Assembly: GCF_013364195.1 (NCBI RefSeq)
Contig: NZ_CP054918.1
Location: 4,329,001-4,393,000, forward strand
Length of the DNA: 64,000 nucleotides
Direction of reading: 5' to 3'
Origin: Streptomyces sp. NA04227
GTDB lineage: Bacteria; Actinomycetota; Actinomycetes; Streptomycetales; Streptomycetaceae
Shown: one piece after another, positions 7,323 to 16,249 of the stretch
How the letters are laid out: the number at the start of each line of letters is the position of its first letter
How positions within the stretch are numbered: position 1 is the stretch's first letter
Translations under genes and position numbers: made by a program
The notes under the pieces: generated by a model
Database searches by the model: none
The model's input: only the letters and a program-made list of their open reading frames with translations
Told to the model about the DNA's origin: nothing

Positions 7323-9281
7323 TCACCGCGCCCCAGCCGCCCACCGCTGCCCCGACGTCCCCTTCGGCTCCTCCTGCGTGAGTACGTCCCCGTCACCCGC
7401 ACCCGCCGCCGTGAGCGCGAGCCCACTGTGCTGCGCGATGAGAGCGAGATCGTCACCGTTCCCGGTCAGCTTCCAGCGCTGGTTACCCGAGCCCGTGCAC
7501 GTCCACTGGATCACCCGTGCCCCGGGCTGCCGCGAGGCCGCCTCGACGTCGAGGCACTGCCCGGAGTGGACGTTCTTCACGGTGTAGGTGCCGTCGGCGT
7601 CGCGGGTGAGGGCGAACTGCTGGTTGGTTCCGGCGTGTTCGGTCCAGACGACGAGTTGGGTGCCGGGGCGGGTGGAGTGGTCCGGCACGTCCAGGGCGAG
7701 CGGGGTGCCGGACAGGCGCAGGGTGTACGTGCCGTCGGCCACCTGGGGCGGGCAGGCGAGGCCCCCTCCGGCGTCGGCGCCGATGTGGGGGGCGCCGGTG
7801 GGCAGCGGGTTGCCGAAGTAGTCGCGGGTGCCCCGGGTGACGTCGGGGCTGCCGGTGCCGAGGGCGGGGGAGCCGGTGCACAGGCGGTAGCCGTCGGCGT
7901 CGGTCCGGCCGGTGGCGGTGCCGGGGGCGGACAGCTGCGGGTCGGCCCCGGTTCCGGCGCCGTCCGGAGCTCCGGTGACGCCCTTCAGTACGTTGTGGTC
8001 GAGGGTGAAGCCGCCGCTCTGGAGGTTGATCGAGGCACGGCCGGTACCGGCGGCGACGACGATGTTGTTGCGGAAGACGACGTTGCGGCGGGTGGTGTTG
8101 TTCTCCTGGAGCACGCTCTGGGTGACGCCGTCGCCGACGTACAGCGTGTTGTGGGAGATCTCGGCGGACTCGATCTCGCCCTTGCAGGTCTCGACTCCGC
8201 GGTGGGCGTCGTTCTGGCTGACGTTGTGGCGCACGACGGCGCCCTCGAGGATGCCGGTGGCGTTGCAGAGAAGCATGAAGCCGCCCTCGTTGTCGTGGCT
8301 GTAGTTGTACTGGAAGACGGTGCCGACGGTGCCCTGGTCGACGTCGTAGGCCATGCCGTCGCGGTGGGTGCGTCCGCCGGTCGCCTCGTTGTACTGGAAG
8401 ACGGCGTCGTCCGAGTCGTACGTCCACATGCCCGCGTTGTAACCGGCGGAGCGCTTCTGGAATCCGTCGACCTTGTTGTGCTCGACGAGCGCGCCGGTGG
8501 TGTTGCCCGCGACGATGCCGTCCCCGCCGAGGTCGGACAGGTCGTTGCCGGTGATGTGCACGTTCGGCCATGGCACGAAGGCCCCGGCGCTGGGGGTCTC
8601 GAAACCGGAGCGGTTCCAGGTGGAGACGAAGAAGATGCCTTCCCGGTCCACACCGCGGATGGTGTTGCCGCGCAGCGTGACGCCGTCGAACTTCGTCTGC
8701 TTCTTGGTCCCGGCGACCGTGAAGTAGATGCCGCCGCTGCCGCCGAGGTCCTTGGTGTCGTCGCCGTTGACGTCGTGGATGTCGAGGTTCTCCAGGACAT
8801 AGTGGCCGCCCGTGCCGTAGTCGGAGAGTTCCACCGAGACCGCGCGCCGATTGCCCATCGTGGCGCCCTTGTTGGTGATCTCCAGATTGCGGATCTCCCA
8901 GCCCTGCTGGTTGCGCAGGACTACCGCACGGGGTGCGCCGCCGCCCTCGATCAGCGGCTTGGCGCCCGTGCCGTAGGTGTCCACCGCGATCGGCGCGCTC
9001 GCCGTTCCGGAGCCGCGCGGCGCCAGCGTGCCGGTGCAGCGGGTGCCGCGCCTGAAGACGATGCGGTCACCGGGGGAGTACGTCTTGTCACTGGCCTTCG
9101 CGAGGGTGCGCCAGGCCGTGGCGGGCGAGGTGCCCGCAGCGGCGTCGTCGCCCGCCGCGCAGTCCACGTGGTACGTGGCCGGGGCGGCGGCCCAGGCGGA
9201 CGGCACCGCGGCGAGGAGGGAGATCGGCAGAGCCAGGGCGGCCGAACAGGCGGCGGCGACTACGGGGACCTTGCGCTTCAC
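7323..9281 (-). CDS. Secreted right-handed beta-helix protein with C-terminal ricin-type lectin
   Basis: 652 residues. A Sec signal peptide (MKRKVPVVAAACSAALALPI, cleaved near AWA-AAPATYHV) leads into a parallel beta-helix of about 450 residues. Repeating ENLDIHDVNG, FQYNEATGG, LRGNTIRG and VVRHNVSQND strands are typical of PbH1 or polysaccharide-lyase-like folds. The last ~130 residues form a beta-trefoil with QQFAL and NQRWKL (Q-x-W class repeats) that should bind sugar. Probable extracellular polysaccharide-active enzyme or binding protein; the catalytic class is not clear by eye. The gene lies downstream of the GH20 gene on the same strand (168-bp gap) and may share its GlcNAc-linked control. 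Confidence 0.85.
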   Translation of the reverse strand: MKRKVPVVAAACSAALALPISLLAAVPSAWAAAPATYHVDCAAGDDAAAGTSPATAWRTLAKASDKTYSPGDRIVFRRGTRCTGTLAPRGSGTASAPIAVDTYGTGAKPLIEGGGAPRAVVLRNQQGWEIRNLEITNKGATMGNRRAVSVELSDYGTGGHYVLENLDIHDVNGDDTKDLGGSGGIYFTVAGTKKQTKFDGVTLRGNTIRGVDREGIFFVSTWNRSGFETPSAGAFVPWPNVHITGNDLSDLGGDGIVAGNTTGALVEHNKVDGFQKRSAGYNAGMWTYDSDDAVFQYNEATGGRTHRDGMAYDVDQGTVGTVFQYNYSHDNEGGFMLLCNATGILEGAVVRHNVSQNDAHRGVETCKGEIESAEISHNTLYVGDGVTQSVLQENNTTRRNVVFRNNIVVAAGTGRASINLQSGGFTLDHNVLKGVTGAPDGAGTGADPQLSAPGTATGRTDADGYRLCTGSPALGTGSPDVTRGTRDYFGNPLPTGAPHIGADAGGGLACPPQVADGTYTLRLSGTPLALDVPDHSTRPGTQLVVWTEHAGTNQQFALTRDADGTYTVKNVHSGQCLDVEAASRQPGARVIQWTCTGSGNQRWKLTGNGDDLALIAQHSGLALTAAGAGDGDVLTQEEPKGTSGQRWAAGAR

Positions 9282-9449
9282 GGCGCCTCATTCCTGATAC
9301 TTGGTTCTCGGTAGTGGCTATTGACTACTGGCTACTGGCTATTGGTGGCTCGGGGGACGGGAAACCGGTGCCGGGGAAAGCCGGTGCCTACGGCGCGGGC
9401 GGCGGCCGACTCGGAACTGTCGGCCGCCGCCCGGGAGTTCGCTGCCGTG
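9282..9449. other. Intergenic with CTACTGG/CTATTGG tandem repeats
   Basis: From about 9313 to 9345 the sequence repeats TAGTGGCTATTGACTACTGG-type 8-9 bp units. They lie directly upstream of the beta-helix gene (minus strand). The base composition is unusually AT-rich for this window. This may be the promoter region of that gene; no operator match was recognised. Confidence 0.5.
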
Positions 9450-11429
9450 TCAGGAACCGGCGGCCAACACCTCGAAGGAGTACAGGGAGTACCCGTAGCT
9501 CGTGCCGCGGGTGAGGCCCTTCATCCGGACGTAGCGGGCGGTGACGTCGTCGAAGTCGAGCGTCTGGGTGCCCGCTTGGGTCAGGCCCCGCTGCTCGGCG
9601 ACGGTGCGCCAGTCGGTGCCGTTGTCGGAGACCTGGAGGTCGTAGTCCTTGGCGTAGGCGCTCTCCCAGCTGAGCCGGGCCGAGCCGAGGTGGCGGGCGG
9701 TGCCGAGGTCGACCTGGAGCCACTGGTCGTCGGTGTACTTGCTGGCCCAGCGGGACTTCGGGTCGGCGTCGAAGGCCTTGTCGGGGCCGAGTCCGCCGGT
9801 CTCGGAGGAGGAGGCGGCGGTGTCGCGCCCGTAGGCGAGGTCGGCCGGGTCGGGCTTGGGCAGGGTGTCGGGCAGGTAGCCGGTGCCGGGGCCCTGGCCG
9901 ACGGTGTGCAGCCGGTCGAGGAAGGCGCGGTAGTCGGTGCCCGCCGCCGTGGGCGACCACATCTTCTCCGCGAGGGCGCCGAAGCTCTTCTCGACGAGCC
10001 GGTGCACGTCGAACTCGGTGTAGTCGGCCTCGGTGAGGTCGTTCCACACCGCGGGCATGGCGCCGAGCAGCTTCGGGTCCTGGGCGGGCAGGTTCTGGTC
10101 GCCGCCGAAGATGTTCGGCGCCCAGTTGCGGTGGATCCACCGGCCGTCGAGACCCTGCCCGTGGTAGTAGTCCGCGAACGGCACGACGTACAGCAGTCCG
10201 TCGTTGGAGTTGATCACGTCGTAGCCGTCGGCGATGGCGCCCTTCGGCCCGTACCAGCCGTTGTTCCAGCTGTTGAGCGTCATGTCCTTGTCGTAGCCCG
10301 CGCCGCCGCCGGACATCTGGGCGAAGCTGCCCCAGGCGTTGACCTTCTTGCCCAGGCCGCGGACGTACGGGGCGATGGTGTTGACGTAATCGCGGTACTG
10401 CGCCTCGTACTCGCGCGGGTACTCGTCGATGCCGATGTGCACGGCCGGGCCGCGGAACCAGGGGGCGAACTCGCGGTACACGGACTTCATGAACTCCGTG
10501 CTCTCGGGCTTGCTCAGGTCCAGGTGGTCCGAGTTGCCGTTGTTCAGGCCGAGTTCGGGCTTGAACCTGATGAAGGAGAGCGCGTGGGCCGGGGCGTCGA
10601 TCTCCGGGACCAGGGTGACGCCGCTGTCGGCGGCCGTGTCCTCGAAGGAGTCCCAGTCCTTACGCGTGTACGCGCCGTCCTTGGCGGCCAGGCCCTCGAA
10701 CTCCGGGTTGTCGCTGGCGAGCCGGAACCCGGCCTGGACCTTGGACCAGTCGCCGTCCTTGCCGACGAACCCGTTGTCGTTCAGGTGGAGTTGGAGGGTG
10801 TTCATCTTCATCCAGCCCATCCACTTCAGATAGGACTTGATGAACTCCGGGGTGAAGTAGCGGCGTCCGACGTCGAGCATGAATCCGCGCACCGCGTAGT
10901 CGGGCCAGTCCACCGCGGTGCCGACCGGCAGCGTCTGCCGCCCGGGCGAGCCGAGCAGGGACTGGAGCAGGGTACGGCTCGCGTAATACGCGCCCTTCTC
11001 GCCACCGGCGACCAGACGCACCCGGCCGTCCGCGACCGTCATGCGGTACGACTCCGCGCGCAGGGCGGGCTTCGCCTTCCCGTAGTCGGCGTCGGGGTCG
11101 AGGGCGAGCCCGATGTCGCCACGGCGCGGAGTGCCGACGGTGACGCGCAGCCGCAGCGGGGTCAACTCGGCGGCGTCCCGGGCGATTTCACGGGCCAGGC
11201 CCACGAATTTCTCGGAGGAGCCGGAGGGCACCACGAGGCGCGCGTCGCGGTCCAGGGACACCGTGCCCCGGCCGCCTTCCCATTGCTGCAAGGCGGGCAG
11301 TACGCCCGGGGGAGCGGCGTTGAGCGGTGCCGGGGCGGCGGTGACGGCGGCGGCACCGGGGACGAGGGTGAGCAGCAGTGCGAGCAGGGTTCCCAGCCAG
11401 AGGGGTCTGTTGCCGGAGGGACTGTTCAT
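9450..11429 (-). CDS. Secreted GH20 beta-N-acetylhexosaminidase with F5/8-type C domain
   Basis: 659 residues; removes terminal GlcNAc/GalNAc from chitin fragments or glycans outside the cell. A signal peptide (NRPLWLGTLLALLLTLVPGA) is followed by a GH20b-like domain. The GH20 barrel then has LDVGRRYF, LQLHLNDN and the catalytic Asp-Glu pair in HIGIDEYPREYE. The final ~120 residues are an F5/8C carbohydrate-binding module (AFDADPKSRWASKYTDDQWL). The start at 11429 is chosen for the signal peptide and GGAG ribosome site; the frame is open 82 codons further upstream but that segment is intergenic in character. Two dre-like DasR operators lie 100-140 bp upstream, fitting control by GlcNAc. Confidence 0.9.
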   Translation of the reverse strand: MNSPSGNRPLWLGTLLALLLTLVPGAAAVTAAPAPLNAAPPGVLPALQQWEGGRGTVSLDRDARLVVPSGSSEKFVGLAREIARDAAELTPLRLRVTVGTPRRGDIGLALDPDADYGKAKPALRAESYRMTVADGRVRLVAGGEKGAYYASRTLLQSLLGSPGRQTLPVGTAVDWPDYAVRGFMLDVGRRYFTPEFIKSYLKWMGWMKMNTLQLHLNDNGFVGKDGDWSKVQAGFRLASDNPEFEGLAAKDGAYTRKDWDSFEDTAADSGVTLVPEIDAPAHALSFIRFKPELGLNNGNSDHLDLSKPESTEFMKSVYREFAPWFRGPAVHIGIDEYPREYEAQYRDYVNTIAPYVRGLGKKVNAWGSFAQMSGGGAGYDKDMTLNSWNNGWYGPKGAIADGYDVINSNDGLLYVVPFADYYHGQGLDGRWIHRNWAPNIFGGDQNLPAQDPKLLGAMPAVWNDLTEADYTEFDVHRLVEKSFGALAEKMWSPTAAGTDYRAFLDRLHTVGQGPGTGYLPDTLPKPDPADLAYGRDTAASSSETGGLGPDKAFDADPKSRWASKYTDDQWLQVDLGTARHLGSARLSWESAYAKDYDLQVSDNGTDWRTVAEQRGLTQAGTQTLDFDDVTARYVRMKGLTRGTSYGYSLYSFEVLAAGS

Positions 11430-11531
11430 CGGCGTCTCCGTCGCAGAAGGGGGGTGGACGACGCCGTTCTCCCGGGGCGTGGGAGCGGGGTGAGCAGGCG
11501 CCGAAGGGCGGAAAGCTGCCCCAGAATGAGG

Positions 11532-11543
11532 TGGTCCAGACCA
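11532..11543. promoter_or_regulatory. dre-like DasR operator 1
   Basis: TGGTCCAGACCA is a near-perfect match to the core of the known DasR responsive element ACTGGTCTAGACCAGT (one change, T to C). It lies about 105 bp upstream of the hexosaminidase start, as expected for GlcNAc-6-P-relieved repression. Confidence 0.75.
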
Positions 11544-11557
11544 TGAAGTCAATGGGT

Positions 11558-11569
11558 TGGTGTAGACCT
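11558..11569. promoter_or_regulatory. dre-like DasR operator 2 (weaker)
   Basis: TGGTGTAGACCT keeps TGGT-TAGACC of the DasR element. It is centred 26 bp (about 2.5 helical turns) from the first site. Two sites in tandem support real control rather than chance. Confidence 0.55.
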
Positions 11570-11612
11570 CTTGCAGGACTTTCTGGGGGTGGTGGAGAGG
11601 CTCGTTCGCGGT

Positions 11613-11650
11613 AACTACCTTGCTGAACTGGGGAGTTGTAGACCCTGCCG
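11613..11650. promoter_or_regulatory. Copy 1 of a shared 38-bp motif (second copy before phzB)
   Basis: Contains AACTACCTTGCTGA, a 3-nt variable spacer, GGGGAGTTG and AGACCCTG. It is nearly identical to 35530-35567. AACTnCC and GGnGAGTT form a dyad 10 nt apart. It lies about 295 bp upstream of the plus-strand P-loop/TPR gene, and also upstream of the divergent hexosaminidase. Confidence 0.55.
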
Positions 11651-11844
11651 AGTGCGCAAATCGTATGCGTAACAAATTATTTCGGGCGGGTATCCGGATG
11701 TGATGGATGGCGGGGCGTCGATCCGGGAGCGCGGCTCCCGCCTCCGCCCGGGTTCCCCCTCCGCCCGGCTCCCCCGCTTCCCCCGGCTTCCCCGGCTCCC
11801 CTTCGCCTACCGTCGGATCCGCCGGAACATCATCATGGGAGCTC

Positions 11845-11909
11845 GAAGAGGCCGGACGAGCTGAAGAAGCCGAAGAAGCTGAACTAGCCGAAGAAGCCGA
11901 AGAAGCCGG
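11845..11909. repeat. GAAGAAGCC low-complexity repeats
   Basis: Imperfect 9-bp GAAGAAGCC units immediately before the P-loop/TPR gene. Open frames through it give Glu/Ala or Leu/Arg runs and are not credible genes. The ribosome site GGAGGGG follows at about 11933. Confidence 0.6.
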
Positions 11910-11944
11910 CGAGATCCGGAGCGGCCGGAGACGGAGGGGCGGTC

Positions 11945-14914
11945 ATGGCGGGGCGCAGGCCATCTCGGCAGGACATCAACCGGCGGCGCGGGCAGGCGGG
12001 GTTCGTGGGGCGGCGCAGTGAACTCGCCGTGTTCCGGGAGACGTTGGTACGCGATCCCGAGGAGACCGACTTTCCGTTCCTCTTCCATGTGCACGGCAAC
12101 GGCGGGGTCGGGAAGTCGACGTTGCTGCGGCAGTGGGAGACGGCCGCTCGCGAACGGCCCTCCGTGGTCACGGCGTTGGTGGACGACGAGGTGCACGACC
12201 CGCTGGAGGCGATGGAGGCCCTCAGCGCGCGGCTGGGTCAACAGGGCTGCCCGCTCAAGAAGTTCGACAAGCAGCTGTCGCTGTACCGGCAGCGGCGTCA
12301 TCAGGCCGACAGCGCGCAGCCCGTGACACCGGCCGGTACGGGCGAGTCCGGCGCGGGCGAGGAGGGGGCGGCGCCCGCGTCGACGTCCGGCACCGTGATG
12401 GCGCAGCTCGGTCTGGTGGGTCTCGGCGCCGTGCCGGTGGTCGGGGCGTTCGCGGGCGCGGTGGATCCGCAGCAGGTCGCGCAAGGCGTGGACCGGGTGC
12501 GGTCGATGCTGAACGCGCGGCTGCGCAGCCATGAGGACGTACAGCTGGTGATGCGGCCGGTGGAGATGCTGACGCCGGTGTTCCTGGAGGACCTCGGCGA
12601 TGTCGCGGAGCGCTGCGAGCGCGTGGTGCTGTTCTTCGACGTGTACGAGCGGACCGGCCCGGTGCTCGACGACTGGCTGCGCGAGATCACCTTCGGCGAG
12701 GTGCTCGGAAGCCTGCCGGTCAACGTGCAGATCGTGCTCGCCGGGCGGTCCCGTCCGCACCCGCGCAGTTGGGGGGACTGGCTCGGCGCGGTCACCGAGG
12801 TCGCGCTCGACGTGTTCACCGAGGAGGAGGCGCGGACGCTGCTCGCCGCCCGGGGCGTCGTCGACGAGTCGAGCATCGAGCTGATCCTGCGGCTGTCCGG
12901 ACGGCTGCCGCTGCTCGTCGACATGCTCGCGCAGAGCGACACGAGAACGGGCGACGGCCTGGACGACGTGTCGGAGACCGCCGTCGAACGGTTCCTGAAG
13001 TGGGAGAGCAACGAGCAGCGCCGGGAGGCGGCGCTGGCCTGCGCACTGCCCTCGTATCTCGACGAGGACATCTACCGGGCCGTCGTACCGCCCGAGACGA
13101 GCGAGGACTACGCCTGGCTGCGCGCCCTCGCCTTCGTCTCACGTCAGGACGGCCGCTGCCGCTACCACGACGTCGTACGTACCGCCATGCTGCGCCTGCG
13201 CCGCACCCAGTCCCCGGCCCGCTGGGAGGAGCAGCACCTGCGGCTCGCCGAGACCTTCCGGGCCCGGCGGCAGAGTGCCGAAGTGGCGCTCGGCAGCGAC
13301 GAGTTCGCTCACTGGGACGACGCCTCGTGGCGCGAGCACCGGCTCAACGAGACCTACCACCGGCTCTGCGTCCAGCCCGCCAGGGCCCTGCCCGACGCCC
13401 TGGCGCAGACCATCCGCGCGGTCGACCACGACATCACCACCCTGCACCGCTGGGCGCAGCTGCTGACCCGGGCCGGGCGGGACGCCGACCACCCTCCCCT
13501 GACCGCTTGGGGCGAACGCCTCACGGCGGTGACCGAGGCGAGCGAGGCGCGTGGTGCGGCCGAGTCGGCCGAAGGGGACACGGCCCCCGTCGCCGCTCTG
13601 ACCCTGCTCCTGGGCGCGGCCGAACTCACCACCCCCACAAGGGCGTTGGCGCATGCCGTCCGCGCCCGAGAGAACCGTCTCGCCGGTTCCTACGCCGAGG
13701 CCCTGGCCGACTACGCGGTGGCGCGGCGCCTCGACCCGGAACTGAAACGGGTGCACGAAGGCCGGGGTGAGACCCTTCGGCTCCTGGGGCGCAACGAGGA
13801 AGCCCTGGTGGAGTTCGACCGTGCCATCGAGTTCGACCCCCAGAACGTCTGGGCCATCGCCAGCCGCGCCGAGACGTATCAGGGGATGGGCCGCCATGAG
13901 GAGGCGCTCGCGGACTTCACCCGGGTCGTCGAACTCGATCCCCGCAATGTCTGGGTCCTCCTCAGGCGGGGTCTCTCGTGCCGGTCCCTGGGGCGCTATG
14001 AGGAAGCTCTGACGGATTTCACCAGCGCCCTTGAACTCGACCCGAGCTCCGCATCGGCGCTCGCCTTTCGTGGGGACACCCATCAGGCCGCGGGGCGCTA
14101 CGACGATGCTCTGACGGATCTGACGCGCGCCGTCGAACTCGACCCCGAATACGAGTGGCCCCTCGCCATGCGCGGCGAAATCCATCGGCTCATGGGGCGC
14201 TACGACGAGGCGTCGACGGACTTCGGCCGCGCCCTGGAACTCGACCCCGAGGACGACTGGGTCCTCACCAGTCGCGGTGAGGTCCACCAGAGTCTCGGCC
14301 GCTACGAGGACGCCTTGGCGGACTTCACGCGTGCCCTCGAATTCGACCCCAACTACGCCTGGGCGGCGGCCAGTCGGGGCCAGACCCACACCAGCATGGG
14401 GCGCTACGAGGACGCCTCGGCGGATTACACCCGGGCCGTCGAGCTCCGCCCCGGGACCGCCTGGTTCTGGGCCGGGAGGGCCGAGGCCCGGCTCCTCCTG
14501 GGCGACGGCCCGGCCGCTCTGGAGGATTGCCGCCGTGCGCTGGACATCGACCCCGAGGACGGCGAACTCCACCTGCTGCACGCTCTCGCGACGCGGAGTA
14601 CGGGCGATGACGAGGCCACCGCACGGTTCGAGCAAGCCCGGTCCGCGTTGACCGCGGTGTCGGACGGCGCGTGGGCCGACAGGGGCAAGGCGAGGCGGGC
14701 CGCCGGATTCCTGGTGGTCCTGCACTGCGCGACCGCCGAATGGGACAGCGCGGCGGAGAGACTCGACGCGTTCCTCGACGCCGAACCGCCCTTTGAGCAG
14801 CTCCGGGATCTCGTGGAAATGATCGATCTGGTGGCACGGGTGGCGCCGGAGACGCGAGCGGGGACCGTCCCGCTCAGGGAACGGGTGCGCGAGAACCTGA
14901 TCAGCCGGACATGA
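11945..14914 (+). CDS. P-loop NTPase with nine C-terminal TPR repeats (STAND-like)
   Basis: 989 residues. An AAA/NACHT-like ATPase domain has Walker A GNGGVGKST (residues 51-59), a hydrophobic Walker B-type strand ending in acidic residues (RVVLFFDVYE), and an LAGRSRPHPR sensor-like strand. A helical winged region (about residues 340-470) leads to nine consecutive 34-residue TPRs from about residue 566, each with the GRYEEALADFTRAxELDP pattern. This architecture matches STAND-class switches that bind a partner through TPRs; such proteins serve in signalling, regulation or defence. No effector domain is seen. It is transcribed alone, converges with the oxidoreductase gene (14-bp overlap), and the ATG has GGAGGGG six bases upstream. 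Confidence 0.82.
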   Translation: MAGRRPSRQDINRRRGQAGFVGRRSELAVFRETLVRDPEETDFPFLFHVHGNGGVGKSTLLRQWETAARERPSVVTALVDDEVHDPLEAMEALSARLGQQGCPLKKFDKQLSLYRQRRHQADSAQPVTPAGTGESGAGEEGAAPASTSGTVMAQLGLVGLGAVPVVGAFAGAVDPQQVAQGVDRVRSMLNARLRSHEDVQLVMRPVEMLTPVFLEDLGDVAERCERVVLFFDVYERTGPVLDDWLREITFGEVLGSLPVNVQIVLAGRSRPHPRSWGDWLGAVTEVALDVFTEEEARTLLAARGVVDESSIELILRLSGRLPLLVDMLAQSDTRTGDGLDDVSETAVERFLKWESNEQRREAALACALPSYLDEDIYRAVVPPETSEDYAWLRALAFVSRQDGRCRYHDVVRTAMLRLRRTQSPARWEEQHLRLAETFRARRQSAEVALGSDEFAHWDDASWREHRLNETYHRLCVQPARALPDALAQTIRAVDHDITTLHRWAQLLTRAGRDADHPPLTAWGERLTAVTEASEARGAAESAEGDTAPVAALTLLLGAAELTTPTRALAHAVRARENRLAGSYAEALADYAVARRLDPELKRVHEGRGETLRLLGRNEEALVEFDRAIEFDPQNVWAIASRAETYQGMGRHEEALADFTRVVELDPRNVWVLLRRGLSCRSLGRYEEALTDFTSALELDPSSASALAFRGDTHQAAGRYDDALTDLTRAVELDPEYEWPLAMRGEIHRLMGRYDEASTDFGRALELDPEDDWVLTSRGEVHQSLGRYEDALADFTRALEFDPNYAWAAASRGQTHTSMGRYEDASADYTRAVELRPGTAWFWAGRAEARLLLGDGPAALEDCRRALDIDPEDGELHLLHALATRSTGDDEATARFEQARSALTAVSDGAWADRGKARRAAGFLVVLHCATAEWDSAAERLDAFLDAEPPFEQLRDLVEMIDLVARVAPETRAGTVPLRERVRENLISRT

Positions 14915-16004
14915 CGGACGGGCGGGCCGCGCGCTCTCCGGTGGCCCCCGCCCTCGTCCCCACCGCCTCCGCGACGGCCATTCCACCCCTCCCGTACCCG
15001 GCGGCCACCCGCACCGCCTCCGCCAACCGCGCCTGCACCGCCGTCCCCTCACCCGGCGCGCCCCCGGCCGCCACCGCCCGGGCGAAGGCCGCGACCGCGC
15101 GTACCGCCTGGTCGCACGGTTCCAGGGAGACGTCCTCGCTCCCGCCGTCCCGGTGCACCGTCACCACGGGCCCGTGGTCCGGCGGCGGGGTGAAGGCACG
15201 GTCGACGGTGATACGGCCCTCGCTGCCCCAGAGTTCGTACGCGGAGCGGTACGCGTGTTCCATGCCGAAGGTGATGTGGGCGGCGACCCCGGTGTCCGTA
15301 CGCAGCAGGGCGGCGCCCGAGGTGTCGACGGTACGTCCCGGGCCCTGGCCGAGGCAGGCGCCGACGACGCGCAGGCCGGGGCCGAGGAAGTGCAGGGCGG
15401 CGCGCAGCGGGTGGACGCCGACGTCCCACAGGGCGCCGCCGCCGAGTTCGGGGGCGTAGCGGATGTCCGTGGCCGGACGCGGCGGGGTGGTGAACGCCCC
15501 GTGGAAGGCGCGGAGTTGGCCGATCAGGCCGCTGTCGAGGAGTTCGCGTACGCGGGTGTGGCCGGGGTGGTGGACGAACAGGACGTTCTCCATCAGGGCC
15601 AGGCCCCGGTCCCGGGCCAGGGTGAGCAGGTGCTCGGTCTGCCGCGGGTCGGTGGTCAGGGGTTTCTCGGCCAGTACGTGCTTGCCCGCTCTGAGCGCGG
15701 CCTCCACCCAGGGGGCATGCAGGGCGACGGGCAGCGGTACGTACACGGCCTGGACGTCGTCGAGGGCGAGGAGGTGCTCGTAGCCGTGCACCGGGCGGCA
15801 GTCGTAACGGGCCGCGAGGCGGGCCGCCTTGCGCGGGTCCCGGCTGGCGACCGCGGCGATCTCGGTGGCGCGGCAGGCGGCGAAGGCGGGCAGCATCCGC
15901 CGGAACGCGAAGTCGGCGCAGCCCATGACGCCGATCCGGACCGCGCCGTGCGTACCGCTCGGGGGCGCTGTCGCCGAGCCGGTCGAGGGGGTCGTCACAG
16001 ACAT
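14901..16004 (-). CDS. Gfo/Idh/MocA-family NAD(P)-dependent oxidoreductase
   Basis: 367 residues. An N-terminal Rossmann fold (VRIGVMGCADFAFRRMLPAF) is followed by the family EKP signature (GKHVLAEKPLTTDPRQ). A C-terminal alpha/beta domain has GGALWDVGVHPL, the usual Asp/His active-site region. Family members oxidise sugars, inositols or pseudo-glycosidic compounds, or reduce biliverdin-like substrates. Starts at ATG 16004 with GAGGAGG upstream. Direct repeats that may be an operator lie about 45 bp upstream. Substrate unknown. Confidence 0.85.
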   Translation of the reverse strand: MSVTTPSTGSATAPPSGTHGAVRIGVMGCADFAFRRMLPAFAACRATEIAAVASRDPRKAARLAARYDCRPVHGYEHLLALDDVQAVYVPLPVALHAPWVEAALRAGKHVLAEKPLTTDPRQTEHLLTLARDRGLALMENVLFVHHPGHTRVRELLDSGLIGQLRAFHGAFTTPPRPATDIRYAPELGGGALWDVGVHPLRAALHFLGPGLRVVGACLGQGPGRTVDTSGAALLRTDTGVAAHITFGMEHAYRSAYELWGSEGRITVDRAFTPPPDHGPVVTVHRDGGSEDVSLEPCDQAVRAVAAFARAVAAGGAPGEGTAVQARLAEAVRVAAGYGRGGMAVAEAVGTRAGATGERAARPSVMSG

Positions 16005-16048
16005 GGGTCGCTCCTCCTCAGGGTGGTGCCCTCACTTCGTACGTGACA

Positions 16049-16076
16049 TATCGGTCATTACTATCACTATCGGTCA
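16049..16076. promoter_or_regulatory. Direct repeat TATCGGTCA x2, candidate operator
   Basis: TATCGGTCA occurs at 16049-16057 and 16068-16076, 19 bp apart. It sits in an AT-rich patch between the divergent oxidoreductase (starts 16004, minus) and flavoprotein (starts 16250, plus) genes, well placed for control of both. Confidence 0.55.
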
Positions 16077-16249
16077 GGATGAATCGCTCACCGGCCAGCC
16101 CCGTTGGACGGAACGCCGACCCCCTCACTCCACCGCCGCCCCACCAACTCCCGACCCCCGCTTGGCACGCTCCGCCCCACGAACACGGCACACGTGTCCG
16201 CGCCCGGGTCCGGACCCGGGCGCGGTGGACGCGAGGGGGGATCGCTGCC

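Noticed and set aside
7428..9314. Plus-strand frame opposite the beta-helix protein gene
   Set aside because: The minus-strand protein has a signal peptide, beta-helix strands and lectin motifs; the plus translation is Val/Gly-rich with no domain.
11707..12021. 104-codon frame across the GAAGAAGCC repeats
   Set aside because: Translation is Pro/Ser then Glu/Ala low complexity, without ribosome site, and it runs into the P-loop gene in another frame.
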